A DNA stretch of 64,000 bases from Acidobacteriota bacterium (GCA_026393675.1 JAPKZQ010000014.1:27403-91402); one strand, 5' to 3'; positions 54,453-63,878 are shown, numbered from the stretch's first letter. Numbers and translations are program-made. The notes: generated from the letters alone by a model not told the origin.

Positions 54453-55922
54453 CTATTTCTGTTTCGCAAACAGGACGCCCCGGATTCTGCCGGCGTCGAC
54501 GGTGAGGCCGGCGACTCGGCCGCCAGCATCCCGTTCGAAACGAAGCGTCGAACCGGCGCCGCGGAACTCGTCGCGCGCGCCCGCCTGCAGGGGTACTCTG
54601 GTTCGCTGCACCCCGCGCGTCAGCCATAGAAACTCGCCGCCCTCGACCGACACCCGGTACATCGTCTCGAGTTCGTCGCTGTAGTAGGCGCCGGCAAATC
54701 CCGCGGTTTCCGCCGCGTTGTAGGCGGTCGGTGGCCCGGCCGCCGCTGCCCCGCGTTGAGCCGATGTTCCAGTTGGCGCCGGTGGCGGCTGCGTGAACAC
54801 GTCCTTCAGATAGACGTCGGCCACGCGCCGACTCAGGGCGGCCGGATTGATCGCGCTCGCGTTGCAGAGCAGCGCCGCCGAAAAGTGCTGCCCGCGAAAA
54901 CGGATGATGTGCGCCCGAAAACCTCCGAGCGCGCCCGCGTGTTCCACAATCGGCAGCCCCCGGTAGGTGCCGACCTGCAGCCCCCACGCGTAGACGAGCG
55001 GGCTTCCGCCGTTGAGCTTGCCTGGCGTCTCCAGTTGCGCGATGACGTCGCGGCCGCCGACACGGCCTGTATAGAAATTCTCGTCCCACGCAAGCAGTTC
55101 GTGGACGCTCGTGAAGAGCCCGCCGGCGCCGGCTCGCTCGTTCTGAGGCGTGTTGAGTCGAATGGCCCCGAGCGCAGTCCGATCGTAGGCCAGGGCGCGA
55201 TTCTTCACGAGCCTGCCCAGATCTGTATGGAAGTGCGTCGCCGTCATGCCGAGGGGCGCGAAGATATTTGCGGCCGCGAACTCCGCGAAGCTGGTATGCG
55301 CCGCGCGTTCGACCAGCAGGGCGAGCATGGCGTAGCCCGAATTCGAATAGAGATGCTCATCGCCCGGCTTGAAGTTGAGCGCCTTCTGGCGCGCGAGGAT
55401 CCGCAGCACGGCATCGTTGTCGAACGCATCCTCGTCGCGCCGGCCGGCGATCGACATCAGCGTGTTGATGTCGCGAAGGCCGCTCGTGTGATGGATGAGA
55501 TGCCTCACCGTGATCGGCGAGCCATAGTCCGGAAGCTCGGGAATCAGCTTCCTGATGTCATCATCAAGGCCGAACAGCCCTTGCTTGATGGCGAGCGCCA
55601 CGGCCATCGCCGTAAACTGCTTCGACACCGATCCGGCATAGAACATCGTGTCGGCCGCGATCGGCACGTTGTGCTCGATATCGGCGGAGCCGAAACCGCG
55701 CTCGTATGCGATCGTCCCGTCCTTGTACAGCCCGACCGCGCAACCCGGAGAATCGGGACTGTCGAACGTGGCAAACACTCTGTCGACATCGGCGGCCCAT
55801 GCCGGGCGCGCCGGCGCCGCCTGCGGGCCTGGCGCCGCTGCGCGCATCGACACATCCACCAGCACGGTGGTCACAACAACCCACGCCAACAATGCCCAAC
55901 GGCGCGGCCGGCGGTTCGACAT
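54453..55922 (-). CDS. Exported beta-lactamase-family serine hydrolase
   Basis: Class C beta-lactamase/DD-peptidase-like enzyme, 489 residues. The signal helix is at 10-25. The nucleophile motif is S98-V-S-K101 (AGSVSKQF), the second motif is YSNSGY, and the third is HAG (EHAGALGG). A C-terminal beta domain (about 390-489) follows an alanine/proline-rich linker. Such proteins act as esterases or D-aminopeptidases rather than true beta-lactamases. The start at 55922 is set by the signal sequence; the long upstream frame is noncoding and holds a REP-like element. Confidence 0.88.
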   Translation of the reverse strand: MSNRRPRRWALLAWVVVTTVLVDVSMRAAAPGPQAAPARPAWAADVDRVFATFDSPDSPGCAVGLYKDGTIAYERGFGSADIEHNVPIAADTMFYAGSVSKQFTAMAVALAIKQGLFGLDDDIRKLIPELPDYGSPITVRHLIHHTSGLRDINTLMSIAGRRDEDAFDNDAVLRILARQKALNFKPGDEHLYSNSGYAMLALLVERAAHTSFAEFAAANIFAPLGMTATHFHTDLGRLVKNRALAYDRTALGAIRLNTPQNERAGAGGLFTSVHELLAWDENFYTGRVGGRDVIAQLETPGKLNGGSPLVYAWGLQVGTYRGLPIVEHAGALGGFRAHIIRFRGQHFSAALLCNASAINPAALSRRVADVYLKDVFTQPPPAPTGTSAQRGAAAAGPPTAYNAAETAGFAGAYYSDELETMYRVSVEGGEFLWLTRGVQRTRVPLQAGARDEFRGAGSTLRFERDAGGRVAGLTVDAGRIRGVLFAKQK

Positions 55923-55942
55923 GATGCATCTCCCCTGACTGG

Positions 55943-55991
55943 ATTCCGGCGTTCGCCGGAATGACGACTTGGTGGCGTCATGCCGGCGAGG
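55943..55991. repeat. REP/BIME-like element, copy 2 (second hairpin incomplete)
   Basis: attccggc-gttc-gccggaat (55943-55962) is a perfect hairpin. The second unit is only half present (gtcatgccggcgaggcg). It lies between a zinc-ribbon gene and the serine-hydrolase start. Confidence 0.65.
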
Positions 55992-56005
55992 CGCGGACGC
56001 GCGTG

Positions 56006-56227
56006 CTAGCTCTCGCCTTCGCCTTCGGCGGCGAACCACATGATGTGGCCGCACTGCTCGCAAATGAACGTGTGAGCGGATCGGTTCGCCCAGTCGAAGT
56101 TGAAGAACGTGGCCACCCGCGTGTTCAGCAGGTACGCACGGGTGAAGAATTGCGTGCCCTTGCAGATCGGACACGCCAGTTGCCGCCCACGCACCGATCG
56201 CGGCGCGGCCTCGTTATCGTGGCTCAT
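56006..56227 (-). CDS. Small zinc-ribbon protein
   Basis: A 73-residue protein with two CxxC pairs (ACPICKG near residue 19 and CEQCG near residue 56) enclosing an aromatic-rich stretch (ATFFNFDWANRSAHTF). This is a zinc-ribbon layout. It lies 40 bases after the S46 peptidase gene, in the same direction, and may be in its operon. Function unknown. Confidence 0.75.
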   Translation of the reverse strand: MSHDNEAAPRSVRGRQLACPICKGTQFFTRAYLLNTRVATFFNFDWANRSAHTFICEQCGHIMWFAAEGEGES

Positions 56228-56267
56228 CGACTTCCTCCCGCGTCAGGCGGGTCCGCGTCTTCTCCCG

Positions 56268-58346
56268 TCAGCGGGCGCCGCCGGTCAACTCCGCGACGAG
56301 TCTGTCCGCCCCGTACAGCTTCTTGAGTCCCTCGATGATGCCGGCCGAATGCACGCCAATGGCGCGCGACCCTTCGGCGTCGTCAATGTACATGTAGCGA
56401 TTGGGCAGCTTCTGGATGTTGCTGTCGAAGTTGACGCCCACGACCTCGGCGTTGCGGTTGATGATGGGCGTGCCCGAGTTGCCGCCAATCGTGTCGGCCG
56501 TGTAAACGAAGTTGAATGGCGTGGCCAGATCGAGTTTGGTTCGTCCCTCTCGCCAGCGCGCCGGAAGCGTGAACGGTGCCTTCTCGTTGAACGCCGCCGC
56601 CCGCTCGTACAGCCCGAAGAACGTCGTCCTGTACGGTACGAGCGTCGAACCCAGCTCGTAGCCGAGGACCGTGCCGAACTCGAACCGCAGGTTCGAGTTC
56701 GCATCCGGATAGACGGTCTTTCCGTAGGCGGCAAACCGCGCCCGAGCGATCTTCTCGCCGGCGCTCGACTCGACGCTCTGAATCTTCTCCTCCTGCCAGG
56801 CGCGCAGCCCGCGGATGATCGGTTCGACGCGACGCGCCAGATCGATCAGGGGGTCAGTCGACGCCTTGATGGCTGCCGGACCACCTTCGATAAGCGCCTT
56901 GCGCGCGGCGACGTCCGTCAGCTTCGTTCCGGCCAGCACCTGTTTCGCCAGGGCGGCTGGTGACTGGCCTCCGAGCGCCGCTTTCACAAACGAATCAGCG
57001 GGCCCGAGCGTCTTGAGCCCCTCGTCGAGCCACGCCGTCAACTGCGCCTCCTCCATGTCGAGATAGATGGGCGCCGAGGAAAACAGGCTGAACTTCAGGC
57101 CCTCCAGGCGTGCGTCGGTGAATTCCGGATAACGCTGTGTACTCGCCTTCGGGATCTCGTCGGCGTAGCGAACGATGGTCGAGGCCATTCCCGCGAGGCG
57201 GGAAGCCGTGAGGTTGGAAAAGGCGATGCGCTTGGCATAGGCAGGAAGCGCCGCGTAGGCCATCGCAATCTGATCCCACGCCGGTGCGTACAGCTTCTGC
57301 CACTCGACAGTGGCCGCCACCTTCGCCCGGAGCGCGGATTCGTCACCTTCCTTCTTCTTGAAGATCCGCGGATTCTTCAGCCCATCCTGCTGGCCGATGA
57401 GCCGCTTGATGGAGTTCTCGAGCCCCAGTCGCGGCGTCGATCCGCGACGGGCCTGTTCGGCACCGAGCGCCTGATAGCGGACGAGCGCGTCGCGTCGCGA
57501 CGTCCACACCTGCATCTGGAGGGGGTTGCCAAGATCGCGCTGATACTTGAGCTGGCCGACCGTCAACAGCCGCGCCGTCGCACCCGGGTAGCCCGGGGCG
57601 AAGATCAGCTCGCCCTCGGCCGCACCATTTTTCGACCACTTGAGAAAGTGCTCGCTCTTGAGCGGCTGGCCGTTCTCGTACACACGGAAAAGCGTGATGT
57701 CGAAGTTCCAGCGCGGATACGTGAAGTTGTCGTAGTCGCCGCCGAAATAGGCGATGTCCTGTTCGGGCGCGAACACGAGCCGGATGTCCGTGTACTTCTT
57801 GTTCCGGTACAACCAGTACTCGCCGCCACTGTAGAGCGTGATGACCTCGCACTTGAGGCCGGTCTGCACCGAACATTCCTTCTCGACAGTGGCCATCTCA
57901 GCCTTGCGCTGGGCATTCGCGTCCTTGTCGGTCGCGCCGGCCTTCACGGCCCCTTGCACGCGTTTGGTCACCTCCTCGTAGGACACCAGCACGTTCGCCT
58001 CGAAGTCGGTGCACGTGAGTTCCCCTTCGCGCGTCGCGGCGTAGAACCCGTCCTTGATCAGATCGCGCTGCGGCGTCGAGAGCTTCGCGACCTGGTCGCG
58101 GCCGACATGCTGGTTGGTGAGCAGCAGACCGTCCGGCGACACAAACGAGGCCGATGCGCCCGAGACACGCACCGCCGACAGCCGGATGTGCTCGAGCCAC
58201 TGATCGGTGATGTCGAACCCGTACTTCTCCTTGATGAGTTTTCGCGGCGGGTTGTCGAAGGTCCACATGCCCTCGTCGCCGACTAGACCAGTGACTGTCA
58301 CCGCGAGGATGACGGCAACGAGCGAGATGAACACGGCGCGTTTCAT
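56268..58346 (-). CDS. S46 family dipeptidyl-peptidase (DPP7/DPP11-like)
   Basis: A secreted serine peptidase of 692 residues. The signal peptide is MKRAVFISLVAVILAVTVTG. The mature N-terminus GMWTFDNPP and KYGFDITDQWLEHIRLSAVR are typical of S46. The catalytic histidine is H80 in TNQHVGRD and the nucleophile S624 in IGGNSGTPIINR. It removes dipeptides from the N-terminus of peptides; specificity (hydrophobic as DPP7 or acidic as DPP11) cannot be judged. The length is normal. It lies in a peptidase cluster on the minus strand with the M14 gene upstream. Confidence 0.93.
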   Translation of the reverse strand: MKRAVFISLVAVILAVTVTGLVGDEGMWTFDNPPRKLIKEKYGFDITDQWLEHIRLSAVRVSGASASFVSPDGLLLTNQHVGRDQVAKLSTPQRDLIKDGFYAATREGELTCTDFEANVLVSYEEVTKRVQGAVKAGATDKDANAQRKAEMATVEKECSVQTGLKCEVITLYSGGEYWLYRNKKYTDIRLVFAPEQDIAYFGGDYDNFTYPRWNFDITLFRVYENGQPLKSEHFLKWSKNGAAEGELIFAPGYPGATARLLTVGQLKYQRDLGNPLQMQVWTSRRDALVRYQALGAEQARRGSTPRLGLENSIKRLIGQQDGLKNPRIFKKKEGDESALRAKVAATVEWQKLYAPAWDQIAMAYAALPAYAKRIAFSNLTASRLAGMASTIVRYADEIPKASTQRYPEFTDARLEGLKFSLFSSAPIYLDMEEAQLTAWLDEGLKTLGPADSFVKAALGGQSPAALAKQVLAGTKLTDVAARKALIEGGPAAIKASTDPLIDLARRVEPIIRGLRAWQEEKIQSVESSAGEKIARARFAAYGKTVYPDANSNLRFEFGTVLGYELGSTLVPYRTTFFGLYERAAAFNEKAPFTLPARWREGRTKLDLATPFNFVYTADTIGGNSGTPIINRNAEVVGVNFDSNIQKLPNRYMYIDDAEGSRAIGVHSAGIIEGLKKLYGADRLVAELTGGAR

Positions 58347-58390
58347 GATGGCTCCAAGGAGGCGATGTGGCGGATCTTGCTTCCGGCTTC

Positions 58391-61306
58391 CTATTTCCCC
58401 GCATCCAGATGATTCCAGTTCAGGATCGCGTTGAAACCGAGGAAGAACGTCCCCTGCGTCTGGAAGCGCCAGAACGGCCGGATGGCGAACATCACGACAT
58501 GGCCCGCGCCGATGGGCGAGTCGATGACCTGGGCGCGCCCGGCGAGCGCCTCGCCGCCCACCAGCACGCCCGACAACAGCATGTCGTCAGCGTTGAGCGG
58601 AAACCGCAGGATCACGCGCGGGGCATCCGCGCCAGCCGCGAAACCGCCACCCCTGCCGCCGCCAACCGCTTGCCCTGAGCCTGTCGAAGGAGCTTGCCCT
58701 GAGCTTGTCGAAGGATCCCACGGCGACAGTCTCTGGGTCGCGGCCGCGTTCGGCGACACGTTCATTCCCACGCCGGGAATCTGCGCGCCACCACCGCCAC
58801 CCCCACCACCTCCACGACCGCCACCGCCGCCACCGCCCACGGCCAGCACCGGATCCTGGCTGAAGTACACCGGGATCTGCGCCCCGTCGTAGCCATACAT
58901 GATCGGGCTCTTGGCGTCGGCCACGATCCCGCGCATGATCGAGCCCCGCACGAACAGACCCTGCGGGCTCTCGATGGTGACGCCGCTGACGAGGTTATAG
59001 TCGGGGAAGATCGTCGACGTGGCGCCCTCGGTGATGAGCAGTCCGCCTTCCTTGACGAACTGGTAGAGATTCATCAGGCCCTCAAAGCCCATCCCGCCGC
59101 GGATGTCATCGGCCTGATCCTGCACGCCGAGATTCGGCGTCAACTCGGACTTCTTGTACGGCACCGGATCGGCGCCGGTCTTCGGGATCCCGTTGACCTG
59201 CGACTGCGCCGTGCCGCCGACGTGCGGAAAGACGATGACGTCGTACCTCGCGTGGAGGTTGCCCTCGCGCAGCTTGATGTCGCCAAAGTAGGTGTACGGC
59301 ACGCCAAACGCGTCAAACGCTCCCCGCACCCATCCTTCATTCTGCGTGTTCGACCACGAGTGCACGTACCCGATGCGTGGCACGTCCAGGTTGTGCGTCT
59401 TGACGCCTGGAGCCGCAGCCACGGCCCATGCCGACAGCCCGAGATCCTTGAGCGTCGCGTCGAGTTTCGCGCGATCCCCGCTCGGGATGATGAACGCCCC
59501 GGCCTTGAACTTGTGGCCGCCGGCCTCGAAGTCCTCTTCGGCGGCCTGCATCTTCACATCGGCATGCTTGAAGCGGAACGTCACGATGCTGTTGTCGCTC
59601 GTGTGATCGACGATGACCACCGGCCCCGTGCCCTCAATGCCGCCCGGCGCCTTCACATCAGCCGCGATGAACGCCATCGGCTGGTCGAGCACGTTCTTCT
59701 CACCCACCGGCACCACCGACACATTCCGCATCAGCTGCATCGTCCACCCGGTGTCGTCGTAGGGACGGGGGTTGGCGGGCGCGTAGTTCTGCAGGCTGAA
59801 GTACATGTCAGCCATCGTGCGGTACGGTTGATCGGCGCGGACGACGTAATCGCCTGCCGCCACACTGACGGATCCCGCCTTGAACGCGGCGTTGGCGCGC
59901 GAGATCTCGAGGCCCTGGCGCCGGAGTGCATTGACGAGATCGGCAGCCTCAGCCTTGCGCCGCTGTGTGGCCGGGATGACCCAGGCATACGGGGCCTGCG
60001 TCTTGCCCTTGTCGAGCGCGCGCTTGTTCTTGAGCCAGTAGTTCTCGAGGAACATCTCGCGGTTCTTTGCCACGTAGTTGAGTGCGATCAGCAGCGCCGA
60101 TTCCTGGATGTTCGTGTTGTTGCGCGGGCCCCACTTAATCTGCGGGAGCGGCGGATTCGCGCGGTACCATTCCCGGCTGGTGGCGTTGGGGCCCATCCGC
60201 AGGTTCTCGACGATGTCCGGACCGTAGCTCTGAACCTCGTAGAAGCGGCCCACCGCGTTCTTCGTGTGGGCGATGAAGAACATGTAGTTGGGCACCCAGC
60301 CGTCGTAGAAGCCGTAGGTCCACACGCCGGGCACGTTGCGCTTGGCCATCTCCATCACTTCGGTGTTGGCCAGCGCCCACCACTCGTTGATGGTGATCGC
60401 GTCAACCGCTTCGTTGTACGGCCCGGTGCCGGTCGATGCGTAGAGGTAGTTCGACGCTTCGTGCAGGTCGTGAAGAATGGTCGGCTTCCACTCGAGGAAC
60501 GTCTTGTTGACGTTCTGGGTGAGCTTGAGCATCTGGCCCATCGCGTCGCGGTTGTCGTCGTGCGCGACGTACTTGCCCCAGTACACGAGCGGCGGCCGCT
60601 GCTTGCCGGTCTTCTTGCCGTAGTAATAGGTGTCGACGTGCTTCTCGCGGCCGTCAACTTCAACGACCGGCGTGATGAAGACAATCACGTTGTTGCGGAT
60701 ATTCTGGATGAACGGCGTCTCTTCGACCGCCAGGCGATACGGCAGTTCGATGAGCATCTCGGGGCCGCCGGTCTCGCCCGAGTGCATGCCGGCCGTCACC
60801 CAGTAGATGGGCTTCGACGTCTTGATGAGCAGCTGCGCCTGGGCCTCTGTCGTCTTGCGGGGATCGGTCAGAGCCGCGAGATTGGCCTTGTAGGTGTCAA
60901 GCGTCTTGATCGTCTGCTCGTCGGCCACCGCGAGCAGCACCATGTCGCGGCCTTCCTCGGTCTTGCCAATCGTCCAGTACTTGAAGCGCGGCGACGCCTT
61001 GGCGAGTGCCTCGTAGTAGCGCTGGATGTCTTTCGCGTAGGTGAGTTCGCCGGGTGTTCCAGGGATGCGGCCCAGGAACTTGAGCGGCGACGGGATCTTG
61101 TCGCTCGCCGGCATGTGGTCTACCAGGTCCGTGCTGATCCGCGGATCCTGCGTGTACTCCTTGATCAGCTTCGTGTAGGCCTCGTCCAGCTTCTGGGCGG
61201 GCGCGGTCTTGGGCGCCTGGGCCGGCACCATCAGCGCTGCGCAGAGGACGAGCGCGCAGGCAAGGAAGGTGCGTGTGCCGATTCGGCGGGAGATGGCCGC
61301 TTTCAT
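58391..61306 (-). CDS. Secreted M14 zinc peptidase with a large C-terminal domain and in-frame repeat insert
   Basis: A 971-residue metallopeptidase. The signal peptide ends PAQA. Zinc ligands are H175 and E178 (GMHSGETGG), with the third in ILHDLHEAS (H279 or H282). From about residue 400 there is a large second part with beta-rich and Rossmann-like segments. A glycine-rich stretch (about 830-895) contains two tandem 8-residue units, PSTSSGQA and PSTGSGQA (865-880), encoded by the cctgag...gtcgaagg repeats. The start at 61306 is set by the signal peptide. Confidence 0.9.
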   Translation of the reverse strand: MKAAISRRIGTRTFLACALVLCAALMVPAQAPKTAPAQKLDEAYTKLIKEYTQDPRISTDLVDHMPASDKIPSPLKFLGRIPGTPGELTYAKDIQRYYEALAKASPRFKYWTIGKTEEGRDMVLLAVADEQTIKTLDTYKANLAALTDPRKTTEAQAQLLIKTSKPIYWVTAGMHSGETGGPEMLIELPYRLAVEETPFIQNIRNNVIVFITPVVEVDGREKHVDTYYYGKKTGKQRPPLVYWGKYVAHDDNRDAMGQMLKLTQNVNKTFLEWKPTILHDLHEASNYLYASTGTGPYNEAVDAITINEWWALANTEVMEMAKRNVPGVWTYGFYDGWVPNYMFFIAHTKNAVGRFYEVQSYGPDIVENLRMGPNATSREWYRANPPLPQIKWGPRNNTNIQESALLIALNYVAKNREMFLENYWLKNKRALDKGKTQAPYAWVIPATQRRKAEAADLVNALRRQGLEISRANAAFKAGSVSVAAGDYVVRADQPYRTMADMYFSLQNYAPANPRPYDDTGWTMQLMRNVSVVPVGEKNVLDQPMAFIAADVKAPGGIEGTGPVVIVDHTSDNSIVTFRFKHADVKMQAAEEDFEAGGHKFKAGAFIIPSGDRAKLDATLKDLGLSAWAVAAAPGVKTHNLDVPRIGYVHSWSNTQNEGWVRGAFDAFGVPYTYFGDIKLREGNLHARYDVIVFPHVGGTAQSQVNGIPKTGADPVPYKKSELTPNLGVQDQADDIRGGMGFEGLMNLYQFVKEGGLLITEGATSTIFPDYNLVSGVTIESPQGLFVRGSIMRGIVADAKSPIMYGYDGAQIPVYFSQDPVLAVGGGGGGGRGGGGGGGGGAQIPGVGMNVSPNAAATQRLSPWDPSTSSGQAPSTGSGQAVGGGRGGGFAAGADAPRVILRFPLNADDMLLSGVLVGGEALAGRAQVIDSPIGAGHVVMFAIRPFWRFQTQGTFFLGFNAILNWNHLDAGK
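58673..58714. repeat. Two tandem dispersed elements inside the M14 peptidase gene
   Basis: ccctgagcctgtcgaagg (58673-58690) and ccctgagcttgtcgaagg (58697-58714), 24 bases apart and so in frame. A related copy is at 8370-8388. Confidence 0.75.
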
Positions 61307-61529
61307 GGTGTTTTCTGCTCCTCTCGAGCGAAACGTGAACGGGAGCCGCGACAACTGCCGGGCCAGGCCCGCGTCAGTGGGACGTTGCAGGCGTGCAATC
61401 GGGCGTTATAGCACAGGATGCGGCGGAGACGTTAGCGGCACGGTGGCCGATAAACGGCATGGCGGCAAGCGGCGTGGCGGCGGCGTGGCGCCACGCCGGT
61501 TTGTGGGCTATATTGGGGCCGCCCCGGGC

Positions 61530-62933
61530 ATGCCGACCATGCACCGCATCTATCCTCCTGGTCGCGTTGGCCATGTGTTCCGCAACGGACGGCACTGGAC
61601 CGCTCTCGCGGTCCTGGCCTTCGCATCGGTCGTCTTCGCGGGCGACCGGGCGCGGTCCGCGATTCCCTCACCGGTCATCCTGTACGCCTCGCGCCCGGCC
61701 CCAGCAACCCAGGGTTTGACCGCCGACTATCGGATTGCGCGGCTGCGCGCCTGGACGGACGCCGTCTATCAACACCGACCAGGCGCAGCCGATGCGCCGG
61801 TGTTGGCGATCCTGCGATGGCAGCAGCGCGAGCTCGTGTCGGTCCTGGACGATGTTCGGGATCTTCTGAGCCGGCTGGCCGCGGTCTACACCCGCGGCCG
61901 CGGGGCGGGCAACCGGTTGTTCGTCACCCTTGCTGACGCGTCGTTCACGATGCAGGACGTCAAGTCGATGCTACGCCTGACGGAGGATGAGATCACACAT
62001 CGCGACCCGACTCGCTTCGTCAAGCGAGCGGCGATCCTGCAAATGGACGCGGCCATCGTCATCGGCACCGAAGGCGTCGCATACCAGACCCGTGCCCCGG
62101 TGTCGGATCCATCCGCGTTGATCGTGGCCAACGACGGCCAGAGCGCGGGCAGAGTGTTTGTCAACGAGCACTGGGCATTCGGGCGCATGCTGCTCAAGGG
62201 CGTCCAGCCGGATCCCGCCCGCGACGAGATGGTGAGACTCTGGTACTGCACCGCGGCCGCTGCGCTGCATAGCCAGTCCGCGTTCGGCGATCTCGCCATC
62301 CATCTCGCCGCCGCGCAGTCGCTCTTCCGGAACGACGCCGATCTCCTCTTCTACAACGGCGCCATGCACGAATCGTTCTCGGGCGAGCGGATCCAGACAG
62401 TGGTCCGGGAGCTCGTCACTTCGAAGGGCGCGCGGCCGAACGTGCCGAATGCGGACACCGAGCGGGCGCTGGCCGCGTCGTTCTTTGAGCAGGCGCTCGA
62501 ACGAAACCCCGATCTGGTCGAGGCCCGGCTGCGACTCGGGCGCGTGCGCGGGCTCCAGGGCCGCCACGACGAAGCCGTGTCCCATCTCAGGTTGGCGCTG
62601 GCGGCCACCGGCGACACGCTCCTCCAGTACTACGGTCAGCTGTTCCTCGGGCGCGAAGAAGTCGCGCTCGGGCATCGCGCCCAGGCACAGGCGGCCTTCG
62701 AGCGCGCCGCCGCGCTGTACCCGCGCGCACAGTCCCCGCGCCTGGCGCTCAGCCAGTTGGCACGCGCTGCGGGTGACCGGGCCGGGGCCCTCGCATCGTT
62801 GCGCCAGGTCCTGCGTGGCTCCGCCACCACCGAGGACGATCCCTGGTGGTTGTACGACACGGCGGCGGGCCGCCACATGAATGTCCTGCTCGCCGAACTG
62901 TGCAAGCCGTTCCTGGCGGGAGTCGACCGATGA
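61530..62933 (+). CDS. TPR-repeat protein with signal or anchor segment
   Basis: A 467-residue protein. A hydrophobic N-terminal segment (WTALAVLAFASVVFAG) suggests export or anchoring. Helical repeats from about 300 to 440 include 'AASFFEQALERNPDLVEARL', 'GRHDEAVSHLRLALAATGDT' and RAQAQAAFERAAALYPRAQS, which fit TPR units. The start is uncertain (ATG at 61530 or 61539); the frame is open further upstream without coding character. Its stop overlaps the VWFA gene (ATGA). Confidence 0.75.
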   Translation: MPTMHRIYPPGRVGHVFRNGRHWTALAVLAFASVVFAGDRARSAIPSPVILYASRPAPATQGLTADYRIARLRAWTDAVYQHRPGAADAPVLAILRWQQRELVSVLDDVRDLLSRLAAVYTRGRGAGNRLFVTLADASFTMQDVKSMLRLTEDEITHRDPTRFVKRAAILQMDAAIVIGTEGVAYQTRAPVSDPSALIVANDGQSAGRVFVNEHWAFGRMLLKGVQPDPARDEMVRLWYCTAAAALHSQSAFGDLAIHLAAAQSLFRNDADLLFYNGAMHESFSGERIQTVVRELVTSKGARPNVPNADTERALAASFFEQALERNPDLVEARLRLGRVRGLQGRHDEAVSHLRLALAATGDTLLQYYGQLFLGREEVALGHRAQAQAAFERAAALYPRAQSPRLALSQLARAAGDRAGALASLRQVLRGSATTEDDPWWLYDTAAGRHMNVLLAELCKPFLAGVDR

Positions 62934-63790
62934 TCTGGCGCCGCCCGCTGGCCGTAGTCCTCCTGGTGGCCGCGATGCCGATTGTCGCCCACGCGCAGAA
63001 GCCGACGTTCGCGAGCCGGGTGGAAGCCGTGCGCGTCGACGTCCTCGTCAGGGAGCGGGGGAAGCCAGTCCGTGGCCTTGGCCCGGGCGATTTCGAAGTG
63101 TTCGACAACGGCATCCGGCAGGAGGTGGACCTCGTCAGCTTCGAGCAACTGCCGCTCAATGTGGTTCTCACGCTCGACATGAGCGAAAGCGTGATCGGCG
63201 AGCGCCTCCAGCACCTTCGGGCCGCCGGCCGGGCGCTCCTGGTCGGGTTGAGGAAGGGCGACCAGGCCGCGCTCGTCGGCTTCGGCCAGTCAGTCACCCT
63301 GGGCGCGGACCTGACCACGGACATCGGGCGCGTGCGCGCCGCGCTCGACCACGAGCAGTCGCTCGGCAACACGTCGCTCGTCGACGCGAGCTACGCCGGG
63401 ATGATGATCGGGGAGTCGGACGTCGGCCGGGCTCTGGTGATCGTGTTCAGCGACGGCCTCGACACTTCCAGCTGGCTCGAGCCCGACGCCGTGCTCGGCA
63501 TCGCGAAGCGGTGCGACGCGGTCGTCTACGCTGTCTCGGTGGGCCGATCGCAAAGGGCGGGGTTCCTGAGCGAGCTCAGCGAGCAGACGGGCGGACGATT
63601 GTTCGAAATCGAATCGACGAAAAACCTGAGTGCGGTTTTTCTCGAAATGCTTGACGAGTTTCGCCAGCGCTACGTGGTGGGCTACTCGCCGGCCGGCGTC
63701 CCCATTGACGGGTGGCACAAGCTCACCGTGCGCGTGAAGGGCCGGGATGCCGCGGTGAAGGCGCGGCCGGGGTACCTTGCGGGCAAGTGA
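62930..63790 (+). CDS. Secreted VWFA-domain protein
   Basis: A 286-residue protein with signal peptide LAVVLLVAAMPIVAHAQ. A von Willebrand factor A domain follows, with the metal-ion site D83-M-S85-E-S87 (TLDMSES), later T in GNTSLVDA and D in IVFSDGLDTS. Its N-terminal segment 'VRVDVLVRERGKPVRGLGPGDFEVFDNG' is the pattern seen in many acidobacterial VWFA proteins. It is translationally coupled to the TPR gene by a four-base overlap. Partner protein unknown. Confidence 0.88.
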   Translation: MIWRRPLAVVLLVAAMPIVAHAQKPTFASRVEAVRVDVLVRERGKPVRGLGPGDFEVFDNGIRQEVDLVSFEQLPLNVVLTLDMSESVIGERLQHLRAAGRALLVGLRKGDQAALVGFGQSVTLGADLTTDIGRVRAALDHEQSLGNTSLVDASYAGMMIGESDVGRALVIVFSDGLDTSSWLEPDAVLGIAKRCDAVVYAVSVGRSQRAGFLSELSEQTGGRLFEIESTKNLSAVFLEMLDEFRQRYVVGYSPAGVPIDGWHKLTVRVKGRDAAVKARPGYLAGK

Positions 63791-63805
63791 GCAGCTTTTC
63801 GCGGG

Positions 63806-63859
63806 ATTCCGGTTTGCGCCGGAATGACCACCGTTCGTCATGCCGGCGGAAGCCGGCAT
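63806..63859. repeat. REP/BIME-like hairpin pair, copy 3
   Basis: attccgg-tttgcg-ccggaat (63806-63825) and atgccggc-ggaa-gccggcat (63840-63859), the second a perfect 8-base stem. It follows the VWFA stop by 15 bases and resembles copies at 7513 and 55943. Confidence 0.75.
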
Positions 63860-63878
63860 CTGGAGTTTCTACATTTGC

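Noticed and set aside
59222..61411. A 729-residue open frame opposite the M14 peptidase
   Set aside because: Shadow frame; no domain seen, while the minus strand has zinc ligands and a signal peptide.
61209..61529. Extension of the TPR protein upstream to 61209
   Set aside because: The extra part has no coding character and overlaps the divergent M14 start region; the signal-like segment starts after 61530.
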